A stretch of 64,000 nt of DNA from Brevinematales bacterium (lineage in GTDB: Bacteria > Spirochaetota > Brevinematia > DTOW01), in contig JAOAHF010000008.1 of NCBI GenBank assembly GCA_026415355.1, positions 28,127 to 92,126 on the forward strand. Direction: 5' to 3'. The notes beneath the pieces are model-generated. The model had not been told where the DNA came from. It saw only the letters and a list, made by a program, of their open reading frames with translations, and made no database searches. Shown in pieces: positions 26,949 through 35,838 of this stretch. Position 1 is the first letter of the stretch; every line of letters starts with the position of its first letter. A program made the position numbers and the translations under genes.

Positions 26949-28130
26949 TTAAGCATCAAAATAACAAGAATGATAAGAAGATTCTAATACTTCCAAACCT
27001 GTTCTGTGCTTCTGGATATCATCCGACTCAAATGAGTTTTTTATAAGCCTTATATCATCTCCACCATATCTTTTCAATAAAGCATTGAGCAATTCAATAG
27101 CAACAACAGACTCAATTACAACTCCAGCAGAGGGTACAGCAGTCACATCAGATCTTTCAACATGTGCTAGAAATTCTTCCTTCGTAACCATATCAACAGA
27201 CTTTTTAGGTTTCATGAGAGTAGAAATTGGTTTCATAACTGCTCTTAATATAATAGGCTCTCCATTTGTCATTCCGCCCTCTATTCCACCAGCATTATTA
27301 GAATATCTTACAAATCTTCTACCATTCCAAGATATTTCATCATGCACTTGACTACCACTTACCATACCCATCTTAAATCCCATTCCAAACTCAACTCCTT
27401 TTATTGCCTGAATACTCATAACAGCATACGCAATTCTGGCATCTATCTTATCTTCCCAATGTGTATAACTACCTAAACCTATTGGAGGATTCAGGACAAC
27501 TATTTCTATGATACCACCTATAGTATCTCCTTCTGATTTAACTTTGTCTATGTAAGATTTTATCTCATTTTCAAATTCAGGGTTTCCAATACCAACATCA
27601 GATAACAGAGAATTTTCAATTATATCTTTGTATGTAAGCCCATTTAAATCAACCTTAATTCCACCAAAAACAACAACATGCGAAAATATTCTAACATCAA
27701 AAAATTTCTCAAGAGTATACTTTGCCAATGCTCCTACACAAACTCTTGCTGATGTCTCTCTAGCACTTGCTCTCTCAAGTACATCTCTTATATCATCAAA
27801 ACCATATTTTAAGACTCCTATCAAATCTGCGTGTCCAGGTCTAGGTTTAGTAACTTTAGGAGGATTTTTATCCTTCCAATTTTCCCAATCCTTATTCCAT
27901 ACAACCATCGATATAGGGCTACCTATCGTTTTACCGTTTCTAACACCACCTATTATATCGACAGTATCTTTCTCTATTTTCATTCTACCGCCTCTACCAT
28001 ACCCTTTCTGTCTTCTCGAGAGTTCATTGTTGATATAATCAACATCTATTGGTATATTTGAAGGAAAACCATAAGCTATTACAGATATACCTCTACCATG
28101 AGATTCACCAGATGTAAAATATTTTATCAT
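26949..28130 (-). CDS. aroC: Chorismate synthase
   Basis: AroC makes chorismate from EPSP with reduced FMN, the last common step to aromatic amino acids. The 393-residue protein opens with FTSGESHGRGISVIAYGFP. It has RRQKGYGRGGRMKIE, the signature SARETSARVCVGA and, later, NNAGGIEGGMTNGEPI. The Shine-Dalgarno sequence is GAGGT. It follows accA by 4 nt and degP by 1 kb, so a degP-accA-aroC transcript is likely although the three functions are unrelated. Confidence 0.98.
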   Translation of the reverse strand: MIKYFTSGESHGRGISVIAYGFPSNIPIDVDYINNELSRRQKGYGRGGRMKIEKDTVDIIGGVRNGKTIGSPISMVVWNKDWENWKDKNPPKVTKPRPGHADLIGVLKYGFDDIRDVLERASARETSARVCVGALAKYTLEKFFDVRIFSHVVVFGGIKVDLNGLTYKDIIENSLLSDVGIGNPEFENEIKSYIDKVKSEGDTIGGIIEIVVLNPPIGLGSYTHWEDKIDARIAYAVMSIQAIKGVEFGMGFKMGMVSGSQVHDEISWNGRRFVRYSNNAGGIEGGMTNGEPIILRAVMKPISTLMKPKKSVDMVTKEEFLAHVERSDVTAVPSAGVVIESVVAIELLNALLKRYGGDDIRLIKNSFESDDIQKHRTGLEVLESSYHSCYFDA

Positions 28131-28134
28131 AAAT

Positions 28135-29088
28135 TTACTTTACCTCGTAAACTCCAAGATTCCTAAATTTCGAATATCTCATCTTTATGAGTTGTTCATT
28201 TGAAAACTTAGACAGGGTATCAATTTCCTTGATTAGTTCTGACTTTAGGTTGTTGAAAACAAATTCTGGATTTCTATGTGCTCCTCCAAGAGGTTCTTTG
28301 ATAATTTTATCAACTATACCAAATTCTTTGCACCACTTTGCAGTTAGTTTAAGAGCTTTTGCTGCCTCAGGTGCTTTCGAAGCATCTTTCCAAAGTATCG
28401 AAGCACATCCTTCTGGAGATATAACAGAGTATATAGCATACTCCAACATAAAAATTCTATCAACGACTCCTATCGCAAGAGCTCCGCCACTACCTCCTTC
28501 GCTAATGACAACTCCAATCAATGGTGTCTTGAGTCCCGACATCTCAAAGAGATTTCTCGCTATAGCCTCACCTTGACCTCTCTCCTCTGCTCCAACACCA
28601 GGATATGCTCCAGCAGTATCTATAAATGTTATAACAGGTATTCTAAATCTCTCAGCTAACTTCATAACCCTTAAAGCCTTTCTGTATCCCTCCGGATGAG
28701 GCATACCAAAATTCCTCTTTATTTTCTCTTCAACTGTTTTTCCCTTCTCCTGCCCAACTATGCATACGCTCTTCCCGTCCAACTTACCAAAACCTGCTAT
28801 TATCGCTTTGTCATCACCAAAATACCTATCACCTGCAAGTTCAATAAAATCCTTAAAAATGCTATTAAGATAATCAACAAAAGTAGGTCTCTCAGGATGC
28901 CTCGATATCTCAACTATTTGCCATTCCGTAAGATTTGAGTATACCTTGTTTTTTATGTCCTCCAACTGTTTGTATAAATTTTTTATTTCCGGAGCGTTAT
29001 CATCAAGACCTAATGAATTTTTCATTTCTTCTATCTTTTTTTCCATTTCAACAATTGGTGTCTCAAAACTCAAAGGTTTAACATCCAT
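28135..29088 (-). CDS. accA: Acetyl-CoA carboxylase carboxyltransferase subunit alpha
   Basis: The alpha subunit of the carboxyltransferase transfers carboxyl from biotin to acetyl-CoA, the first step of fatty acid synthesis. The 317-residue length is standard. Family motifs include [22 protein letters not shown], the oxyanion/CoA region [19 protein letters not shown] and [12 protein letters not shown], and the late [12 protein letters not shown]. The N-terminal helical part is as expected. The Shine-Dalgarno sequence is AGGAGG. The partner accD is not in the window. Confidence 0.98.
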   Translation of the reverse strand: MDVKPLSFETPIVEMEKKIEEMKNSLGLDDNAPEIKNLYKQLEDIKNKVYSNLTEWQIVEISRHPERPTFVDYLNSIFKDFIELAGDRYFGDDKAIIAGFGKLDGKSVCIVGQEKGKTVEEKIKRNFGMPHPEGYRKALRVMKLAERFRIPVITFIDTAGAYPGVGAEERGQGEAIARNLFEMSGLKTPLIGVVISEGGSGGALAIGVVDRIFMLEYAIYSVISPEGCASILWKDASKAPEAAKALKLTAKWCKEFGIVDKIIKEPLGGAHRNPEFVFNNLKSELIKEIDTLSKFSNEQLIKMRYSKFRNLGVYEVK

Positions 29089-29098
29089 AACTTGCCTC

Positions 29099-30631
29099 CT
29101 ATTTAATTGAAAAACCTCTTATCATCAACATACCGTTTCTATAAAATTTGATAAGGAATCTTTTCTGATTCTGATTATTTCTTGAAAATTTCTCAAAATC
29201 ACTTATGTTATCTATTTTCTGATTATTTATTTCTATGATTACATCTCCTTTCTGGAGTATTCCGCTAAAACTACTATCCTCTTTAACATCAATAACAACT
29301 ACTCCATTACCATTTGGATTATTACTAACAATTACGCCTTTATACTCTTTCTGTGTCGATTGATTTGAATCTCCTTCCTCATATCTTTTTGCAAGTTCAT
29401 CAGAACTCGGTCTTGCAGTAACCTTTAAGTTAAAATCTATATACTTCCCATCCCTGAAGACTTTAACTTTAGCAATTTCTCCCGGAGATTTCGAAGCAAT
29501 ATTATCAAGCAAATCGTCAAATTTTGAGATTTTCTTACCATCGACTTCAACTATTATATCACCCTGTTTTATACCTTCTCTTTCAGCAGGACTTCCAGGC
29601 TCAACTCTACTTACAAGTACTCCTACATCACTTGGTAGATTTAGTTGCTTCCTAGTTTCTTCATCTAGTTCCGATATACTAACCCCTATATAACCTCTTT
29701 CAACCTTACCCTTGTCTATAAGTTGTTTTATAACTCTTTTAGCAGTATTTATAGGTATTGCAAGCCCAATACCAACATTACCTGCAGTACCTGTAAGCTG
29801 ATTAGGTGATATTATCATAGTATTTATACCAATAACCTCTCCAAATATATTAACTAAAGGTCCTCCACTATTACCTGGATTTATTGGAGCATCTGTTTGA
29901 ATATACTTGGAAAACACATTACCCTGAATATCCCTGTTAACCGCACTTATCGTTCCAAATGTAAAAGTACCATTCAAACCAAAAGGATTACCTACAGCGA
30001 TAGCAAAATCACCAACTTTAACCTTATCAGAATCACCTAGTATTGCTACAGGTAGATCTTCTCTAGGATCTATTTTTAGCAACGCTATATCCGTTTCTTC
30101 ATCATAACCGATAACTCGCGCTTTATACTCTTTCCCTGAACTAAGTATGGTTACTATAATATTTTTTGCTATCTTACCGGCAGGTCTTATCACATGCAAA
30201 TTGCTAAGTATGTAACCATCTTTTGATATTATAAATCCAGAACCCAGACTAGGTATAACCTTTCTATACTTTCTCTCTTTAGGAGTTTCAGGTAAATCAA
30301 AAAATCTCCTCAAAAGTTCATCATCAAAGAAAAAGTTAAATGGATCTCGGTATGTATATTCAATAACATCTTCACTCTTTATGTTTACTACAACGGGAGA
30401 CACTTTTTGTGCAACCTCATTAAGAACTTTTTGAACAGCATAAGCATATTTGTACTCTTCAGGAAGCTTAGATAAATCAACACTGCTAGCAAAAGACAAA
30501 AAGCCTGATTGCGATCCACCACAACTCACTCCTAAAAAACTAAACGAAAGTATAACACCAAATAAAAATCCCGTCAAGATAAGATTTAACACAAACCAAT
30601 TCTTCATAAATTTTAAAAAAAATCGCTTCAT
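29099..30631 (-). CDS. Do-like periplasmic serine protease (DegP/HtrA family)
   Basis: A 510-residue HtrA protease for envelope quality control. A hydrophobic segment at residues 11-36 ends in GVSCGG; Cys37 might be lipidated, but the lipobox is poor, so it may simply be a signal peptide or anchor. The trypsin-like domain has the triad His146 (SNLHVI), Asp181 (DIALLKID) and Ser255 (GNSGGPL). Two PDZ domains follow (about 305-400 and 425-510). The start has GGAGGC and a good promoter upstream. It heads the degP-accA-aroC group. Confidence 0.95.
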   Translation of the reverse strand: MKRFFLKFMKNWFVLNLILTGFLFGVILSFSFLGVSCGGSQSGFLSFASSVDLSKLPEEYKYAYAVQKVLNEVAQKVSPVVVNIKSEDVIEYTYRDPFNFFFDDELLRRFFDLPETPKERKYRKVIPSLGSGFIISKDGYILSNLHVIRPAGKIAKNIIVTILSSGKEYKARVIGYDEETDIALLKIDPREDLPVAILGDSDKVKVGDFAIAVGNPFGLNGTFTFGTISAVNRDIQGNVFSKYIQTDAPINPGNSGGPLVNIFGEVIGINTMIISPNQLTGTAGNVGIGLAIPINTAKRVIKQLIDKGKVERGYIGVSISELDEETRKQLNLPSDVGVLVSRVEPGSPAEREGIKQGDIIVEVDGKKISKFDDLLDNIASKSPGEIAKVKVFRDGKYIDFNLKVTARPSSDELAKRYEEGDSNQSTQKEYKGVIVSNNPNGNGVVVIDVKEDSSFSGILQKGDVIIEINNQKIDNISDFEKFSRNNQNQKRFLIKFYRNGMLMIRGFSIK

Positions 30632-30655
30632 ATAAGCCTCCGAAGATTTAATTAG

Positions 30656-30685
30656 ATTGTAAATTTATAAAAACATTACTTTCAA
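30656..30685 (-). promoter_or_regulatory. Sigma70-type promoter of degP-accA-aroC
   Basis: On the minus strand TTGAAA (30680-30685), an 18-nt spacer and TACAAT (30656-30661). The leader of about 20 nt includes the GGAGGC Shine-Dalgarno sequence. Confidence 0.55.
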
Positions 30686-30792
30686 TTCAAAAGAAAACAA
30701 ATATGAAAAATACAAAATTCTAAAAATCTTTAACCTTCAAACACTCTGCTTTTGAAAAATTTTCGATTTCTCTGTAGAAGTACAGTTAACTT

Positions 30793-30821
30793 TTGAATCT
30801 AGATAACATCTTGATTATAAT
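30793..30821 (+). promoter_or_regulatory. Leaderless-type promoter of the lipoprotein gene
   Basis: TTGAAT (30793-30798), a 17-nt spacer and a perfect TATAAT (30816-30821) end only 8 nt before the ATG at 30830, so transcription should begin at or next to the start codon. Confidence 0.65.
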
Positions 30822-30829
30822 TAAACTAG

Positions 30830-31480
30830 ATGATAGTAGTTTTCTTTATCATAATGTTTTTTACATCTTCTTGTAATCTACTGCCTGAGCAGGATGACCT
30901 TTATAATAAAGATTTCTTATTTGACGATTTTCAATCATTTGACAACTCTATATGGACAGCCAGAGAAACATTTATAGGTTTTTCTCAGTTGAAAAGAGAG
31001 AATGTTTCAATCTCTAATGGATTTATCTTATTTAGTATAAGAGAAGACTCAACAGACAGTAGTGGTATATCATCGATACCATTATTTCCGAGAGGTAGAT
31101 TTTCTATTTATGCGCTTAACAAGCTTACAAATGTTGCATTAGAAATGGAGTTATTTTCATACAGAGAAAACTCCAAAATTTCATTCAAGTACTACTTTGA
31201 TGATACTATAAATACCAATGTAGTAGAAACATATTTCGTTTCGCCACTTACAAACATCTATTTCACTTTATCGAATACATTCATGTCAGATACTTCACTG
31301 CTAACAATAATAGTCTACAATAGTAGTATTGTTTTTCTAATTAACAATAGCGAAATAACTAGGTTTAGTATAAACACTCCCAATAACTTTGAAGTCAGAA
31401 TAAACACATATATGATTAAATACGATATAAGATCCTTTAGGAGGAATGTTTATATCGATTACTTTTCATACCAAAAGTGA
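30830..31480 (+). CDS. Putative lipoprotein with a jelly-roll (GH16/LamG-like) domain
   Basis: A 216-residue protein. Residues 2-13 are hydrophobic and end in FTSSC, a lipobox with Cys at about residue 15. The mature part begins with an FDDFQSFDNSIWTARE stretch and later has ENVSISNGFILFSI, which recalls the opening strands of GH16 or LamG jelly-roll domains. The GH16 catalytic ExDxE motif is absent, so it is more likely a binding protein than an enzyme. It is monocistronic and overlaps the convergent transketolase gene by 15 nt. I recognise no named family. Confidence 0.65.
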   Translation: MIVVFFIIMFFTSSCNLLPEQDDLYNKDFLFDDFQSFDNSIWTARETFIGFSQLKRENVSISNGFILFSIREDSTDSSGISSIPLFPRGRFSIYALNKLTNVALEMELFSYRENSKISFKYYFDDTINTNVVETYFVSPLTNIYFTLSNTFMSDTSLLTIIVYNSSIVFLINNSEITRFSINTPNNFEVRINTYMIKYDIRSFRRNVYIDYFSYQK

Positions 31481-32428
31481 AGATTTTTTCCTTTTCATTA
31501 GATTGATTGCTGCATTTTTTATATGCTTATAGTCAAGTCCGAAATGTTCCAATAACTCATAAGGTTTCCCGGATACACCAAATACATCATTAACTGCCAC
31601 AAATTCCATAGGTACAGGTTTTTTTGAAGCTAGTACTCTTGCAATCATACTACCAAGTCCATTTATTACTTGGTGCTCCTCTACGACAAGTATTGCTCCT
31701 GTTTCCTCTGCAGACTTTAATATAACTTCTTCATCAAGAGGCTTTAGTGTACTTAAGTTTACAACTCTTGCAGATATTCCTTCTTTCTTAAGCTCCTCTG
31801 AAGCTTTTATACTTTCAGAAACGGTTATTCCGTAAGATATAATAGTTAGATCTTCTCCATCAACAAAAACCCTACCCTTACCAAACTCGAAAGTATCATT
31901 CTCAGAAGTTAAAACAGGATAGGGAGCTCTACTCAACCTTACATAGAATGGACCAAACTCATTAGCAACATATCTAGTTATCTTTTTAGCCTCTATATAA
32001 TCAACAGGGCACAACACTCTCATATTAGGTAACACTGCCATTATCGCAACATCCTCTAAAGATTGTGCTGTAGCACCATCTTCTCCTACTGTAACACCCA
32101 CATGAGACGCAACGAGCTTAACATTCAGGTTATTGTAACAAATAGAGATTCTTATAAAATCATACGCTCTATTTGTTAGAAAAACCGCAAATGATGTAGC
32201 GAAAGTTATAAATCCTTCTTTTGCTAGACCTGCCGCTATACCTACCATATTCTGCTCTGCTATACCAGTATTATAGAATCTATCTGGAAACTTGAACTTG
32301 AAATACTCTGCTCTAGTTGAATCTTCAAGATCTGCTGATAAAACTATTATTTTTTCATTTTCATACCCTAACTTTACAAGCTCTTCACCAAATCCATCTC
32401 TAGTAGGTTTAGGCTGAATTTCAATCAT
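31466..32428 (-). CDS. Transketolase, C-terminal subunit
   Basis: The 320-residue second half of a split transketolase, carrying the pyrimidine-binding and C-terminal domains. Motifs include LSADLEDSTRAEYFKFKFPDR, the catalytic-type GIAEQNMVGIAAGLA and VTVGEDGATAQSLEDVA, and a C-domain with ISYGITVSESIKAS. It works as a heterotetramer with the neighbouring N-terminal subunit, whose 3' end it overlaps by 8 nt, and runs non-oxidative pentose phosphate exchange with TPP. Split transketolases are common in anaerobes and thermophiles. Confidence 0.95.
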   Translation of the reverse strand: MIEIQPKPTRDGFGEELVKLGYENEKIIVLSADLEDSTRAEYFKFKFPDRFYNTGIAEQNMVGIAAGLAKEGFITFATSFAVFLTNRAYDFIRISICYNNLNVKLVASHVGVTVGEDGATAQSLEDVAIMAVLPNMRVLCPVDYIEAKKITRYVANEFGPFYVRLSRAPYPVLTSENDTFEFGKGRVFVDGEDLTIISYGITVSESIKASEELKKEGISARVVNLSTLKPLDEEVILKSAEETGAILVVEEHQVINGLGSMIARVLASKKPVPMEFVAVNDVFGVSGKPYELLEHFGLDYKHIKNAAINLMKRKKSSLLV

Positions 32429-33266
32429 CGTTTCCTCCCTTAAGCTCTTTTAATGCATTATCCAATTCCTCCTTATTAGGAGCCCTACCATGAAAAGTAT
32501 GTTTGTATTCCATAAAGGATACCCCCTTACCTTTCACAGTGTTTGCTACTATTATTGTAGGTTTGCCACTACCCCTACTTGAAGTAAAAGCATCTAAAGC
32601 ATCAAATATCTCATTGAAATTATGGCCATCTATTTCTATGTAGTTCCATCCGAAGGATTCCCATCTATCCTTTAGAGGTTCTATACTCAAGATATCGTTA
32701 ACAAAACCATTTTCTTGTACCTTGTTATAGTCAATAATAGCACAAAGATTCTCAATTCTGTGATGAGATGCAAACATAGCTGCTTCCCATATACTACCTT
32801 CTTGCACCTCACCATCTCCTAAAATAACATAAACACTATAATCCTTCTTTTTATACCTAGCACCTAAAGCCATTCCTATACCCGCAGATAATCCTTGCCC
32901 CAAAGAACCAGTATTGAATTCTATCCCTGGCACATCTACACAAACATGTCCTTGAAAAATATGTCCAAATCTTCTAAAACCTTTCATCAAATCTTCTTCT
33001 TTGAAGAAACCAGCTTTGGCTAAGGTAAGATAAACTACAGGAGTAGCATGTCCTTTAGAAATTATGACCCTATCCCTGTCATCCCAATCAGGATTTTTAG
33101 GATCATATTTCAACTTATAAAAGTATAATGATAACATAATCTCAACCAACGACATTGATCCACCAGGATGACCACTATTCACTTCATGAGTCATAATAAG
33201 AATTTTCTCTCTCACTTCTCTGGCTGTTTGTTTCAACTTCTCAACATCTAACTTTTGTCCAACCAT
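32421..33266 (-). CDS. Transketolase, N-terminal subunit
   Basis: The 281-residue TPP-diphosphate-binding half of a split transketolase. It has VNSGHPGGSMSLVEI, the substrate His motif SKGHATPVVYLTLA, GSLGQGLSAGIGMALG and the metal/TPP motif GDGEVQEGSIWEA followed by IIDYNKVQENG. Length is typical for this subunit. It starts at the ATG with a GGGGG stretch about 11 nt upstream and is translated with its partner downstream. A TATAAT lies about 30 nt before the start. Confidence 0.95.
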   Translation of the reverse strand: MVGQKLDVEKLKQTAREVREKILIMTHEVNSGHPGGSMSLVEIMLSLYFYKLKYDPKNPDWDDRDRVIISKGHATPVVYLTLAKAGFFKEEDLMKGFRRFGHIFQGHVCVDVPGIEFNTGSLGQGLSAGIGMALGARYKKKDYSVYVILGDGEVQEGSIWEAAMFASHHRIENLCAIIDYNKVQENGFVNDILSIEPLKDRWESFGWNYIEIDGHNFNEIFDALDAFTSSRGSGKPTIIVANTVKGKGVSFMEYKHTFHGRAPNKEELDNALKELKGGNDD

Positions 33267-33458
33267 CAGTTTTCGCCCCCAAAATACTACTTTAATTATA
33301 AAAGTTAAAAATATTAGATAAAAAATTCAACGACAAAACTACTTTACTACTCAATTTACCTCTATTAGAAAGTAAATTGAGGCTATAACTCATTTGTTCG
33401 AAAAAATATCCTATCAAACCTAAACTTTATAAACTAGTATTGTAGTAAAAACTTCTTT

Positions 33459-33464
33459 TATAAT
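33459..33464 (+). promoter_or_regulatory. -10 box upstream of pnp
   Basis: A perfect TATAAT 36 nt before the pnp ATG, giving a leader of about 30 nt with GAAAGG as a weak Shine-Dalgarno sequence. No good -35 box is seen at normal spacing. Confidence 0.35.
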
Positions 33465-33500
33465 ACCTGAATAAACTTATACATTGAAAGGTTTATCATT

Positions 33501-35639
33501 ATGAATGGTTTAAAAGTTTTTAGTAGAGAGATAGGTGGCAAAAAGTTTGTAGTTGAAACAGGGCATATTGCAAAGCAATCTGATTCTGCTGTACTAGTTA
33601 GATATGGAGATGTAGTTGTTTTATCAACAGTAAATTACGGTGATAAAGTTCAAGATGTAGATTTCGTACCCTTAACTGTAAATTATGTTGAGAAATTCTA
33701 TGCATCTGGTAAGATACCAGGAGGTTTCGTTAAAAGAGAAAGTAAATTTTCTGACAAAGAGATCCTAATATCAAGGCTTATAGATAGACCTATAAGACCA
33801 CTTTTTCCCAGAGGATTTATAAACGAAGTTCAAGTAATAACAATGGTACTATCAGCAGATCAGATAAATCCTTCGGATGTAGTAGCCATTTTTGCTTCTT
33901 CAATAGCGCTTATGATTTCATCCCTACCGTTTAGGGGACCTGTTGGAGGAGTAAGAGTTGGATATATAAATGGAAATTACATTTTGAATCCTACCTTCGC
34001 ACAAATAGACGAATCACTTATAGACATAATAGTAGCAGGAACAGAGCGCGGTATCACAATGATAGAAGGGGGTACCAAAGGAGTAAATGAGGAAGAAATG
34101 TACGGAGCACTAGAATTTGCGAATAGATATATAATAGAACTAATAGATTTCCAAAAAGAAATAGCAAAACAAATAGGAAAAGAGAAAATTCAAATAGAAC
34201 AAAGAGAACTTCCAAAAGAAGTTTTTGACATAATATGGAAGTACGAAAAACAGATGAAAGAAGCAATGAATGTCCAGGACAAAAAAACAAGAGAAAGCAA
34301 TATGGATGAAATCGTAAATTCAATAAGAAACGATATAATCCAAAATTTAGGTGAAGAAGCAAACAACATAAATTGGAATGATGTAACATTTTACATAGAA
34401 GAGATGGAAAGAGATATACTAAGAAGACAAGTTTTGGAAGAAGGTATAAGGATAGATGGAAGAAAACCAAAAGAAATAAGACCAATATGGTGCGAACTTG
34501 GAGTACTTCCCAGAACACATGGATCTGCAATTTTCACTAGAGGACAAACGCAAAGTTTAGGTATAACAACACTCGGTAGTGCCAGTGATGTACAATTCAT
34601 AGATGATATCGAAGAAGAAGGATTTAAAAGATTTATGTTACATTATAACTTTCCACCTTTCTCTACTGGAGAAGTCAAAAAGCTAGGCCCTGTATCCAGA
34701 AGAGAAATAGGACATGGGCATCTTGCAGAAAGAGCAATTGAAGCAGTTTTACCACCCGAAGATAAGTTTCCATATACAATAAGAGTAGTTTCAGAAATAC
34801 TTGAATCAAACGGTTCTTCATCTATGGCAACGGTATGCAGTGCTTCACTTTCGCTCATAGATGCTGGAGTACCAATATCTGATCTGGTAGCAGGTATAGC
34901 AATGGGTATAGTGCTTGATGAAAAAACAGGTAAATACGACCTGATAGTCGATATACAAGGACTCGAAGATAAGTTTGGTGACATGGACTTCAAAGTAGCA
35001 GGTACTAGAGATAAAATAACAGCATTCCAAATGGATCTCAAAATTGAAGGATTACCTCTACCCATCCTAAAAGAAGCACTCTATATAGCAAAAGAAGCAA
35101 GGAATAAAATACTTGATATAATGGAAGAAAAAGTAAAAGGAAAAGAGCTAAAAATATCAGATCACGCACCTAGAATAAAATTTATAAAAACTGATCCTGA
35201 CAAATTAGCAGATGTAATAGGCCCCGGTGGTAAAGTAATAAAGAAGATAATACAAGACACCGGAGTTAAAATCGATATATCACCTGAAGGCAAAATAACA
35301 ATATCTTCAAAACCAGGAGAGGGAGATATAGAAAAAGCTTACAACATAATAAAAAATATAATTGAAGGTGTAAAAGTAGGAGATATTGTCACAGGTCCTA
35401 TAACTAGGATTGAAGATTACGGCGTATTTATCGAAGTTATGCCTGGAAAGGAAGGTATGATCCACGTATCAAAACTATTTAGATCTAGAGTAAAAGATAT
35501 AAGAGAATACTTGAGCATAGGAGACACAATAACAGCAAAAGTTATCTCAATTGATAATCTAGGTAGAATAGCTTTATCTAGAATCGATGCAGAGAAGGAA
35601 ATAATAGATAAATCAATTTCAACACAAAGGAAACAGTAA
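33501..35639 (+). CDS. pnp: Polyribonucleotide nucleotidyltransferase (PNPase)
   Basis: PNPase degrades RNA 3' to 5' by phosphorolysis. The 712-residue protein has the expected order: first RNase PH domain (from FVVETGHIAKQSDSAVLVRYGD), an all-helical linker, second RNase PH domain (EGIRIDGRKPKEIRPIWCE and GDMDFKVAGT), KH domain with VIGPGGKVIKKI, and an S1 domain (GDIVTGPITRIEDYGVFIEV). The gene is monocistronic here; rpsO, its common neighbour, is absent. A weak hairpin follows the stop. Confidence 0.98.
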   Translation: MNGLKVFSREIGGKKFVVETGHIAKQSDSAVLVRYGDVVVLSTVNYGDKVQDVDFVPLTVNYVEKFYASGKIPGGFVKRESKFSDKEILISRLIDRPIRPLFPRGFINEVQVITMVLSADQINPSDVVAIFASSIALMISSLPFRGPVGGVRVGYINGNYILNPTFAQIDESLIDIIVAGTERGITMIEGGTKGVNEEEMYGALEFANRYIIELIDFQKEIAKQIGKEKIQIEQRELPKEVFDIIWKYEKQMKEAMNVQDKKTRESNMDEIVNSIRNDIIQNLGEEANNINWNDVTFYIEEMERDILRRQVLEEGIRIDGRKPKEIRPIWCELGVLPRTHGSAIFTRGQTQSLGITTLGSASDVQFIDDIEEEGFKRFMLHYNFPPFSTGEVKKLGPVSRREIGHGHLAERAIEAVLPPEDKFPYTIRVVSEILESNGSSSMATVCSASLSLIDAGVPISDLVAGIAMGIVLDEKTGKYDLIVDIQGLEDKFGDMDFKVAGTRDKITAFQMDLKIEGLPLPILKEALYIAKEARNKILDIMEEKVKGKELKISDHAPRIKFIKTDPDKLADVIGPGGKVIKKIIQDTGVKIDISPEGKITISSKPGEGDIEKAYNIIKNIIEGVKVGDIVTGPITRIEDYGVFIEVMPGKEGMIHVSKLFRSRVKDIREYLSIGDTITAKVISIDNLGRIALSRIDAEKEIIDKSISTQRKQ

Positions 35640-35659
35640 AAACTAAATCAGAATAAAAA

Positions 35660-35684
35660 TTATCTGAATTTATTTATCAGGTAA
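35660..35684 (+). terminator. Possible pnp terminator hairpin
   Basis: TTATCTGA (35660-35667) and TCAGGTAA (35677-35684) pair with one G-U over a 9-nt loop, 20 nt after the pnp stop. No T-run follows, so support is weak. Confidence 0.25.
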
Positions 35685-35838
35685 ATTTACACAAATTGCA
35701 CCAATCAATCTAAAAAACTCTAACCGTTATCAACCGCTTATCACAAAGAATATCTAGGTTTTGGTAAACAAAAAAAACCAAACCCAAGTTAACTTCTACT
35801 ATATTTCCACATAATATCTTCTCATAAAATCTCAATAA

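Noticed and set aside
34054..34530. 158-codon open frame antisense to pnp
   Set aside because: Leu/Phe-rich shadow of the purine-rich coding strand, no Shine-Dalgarno sequence, lies wholly inside pnp.
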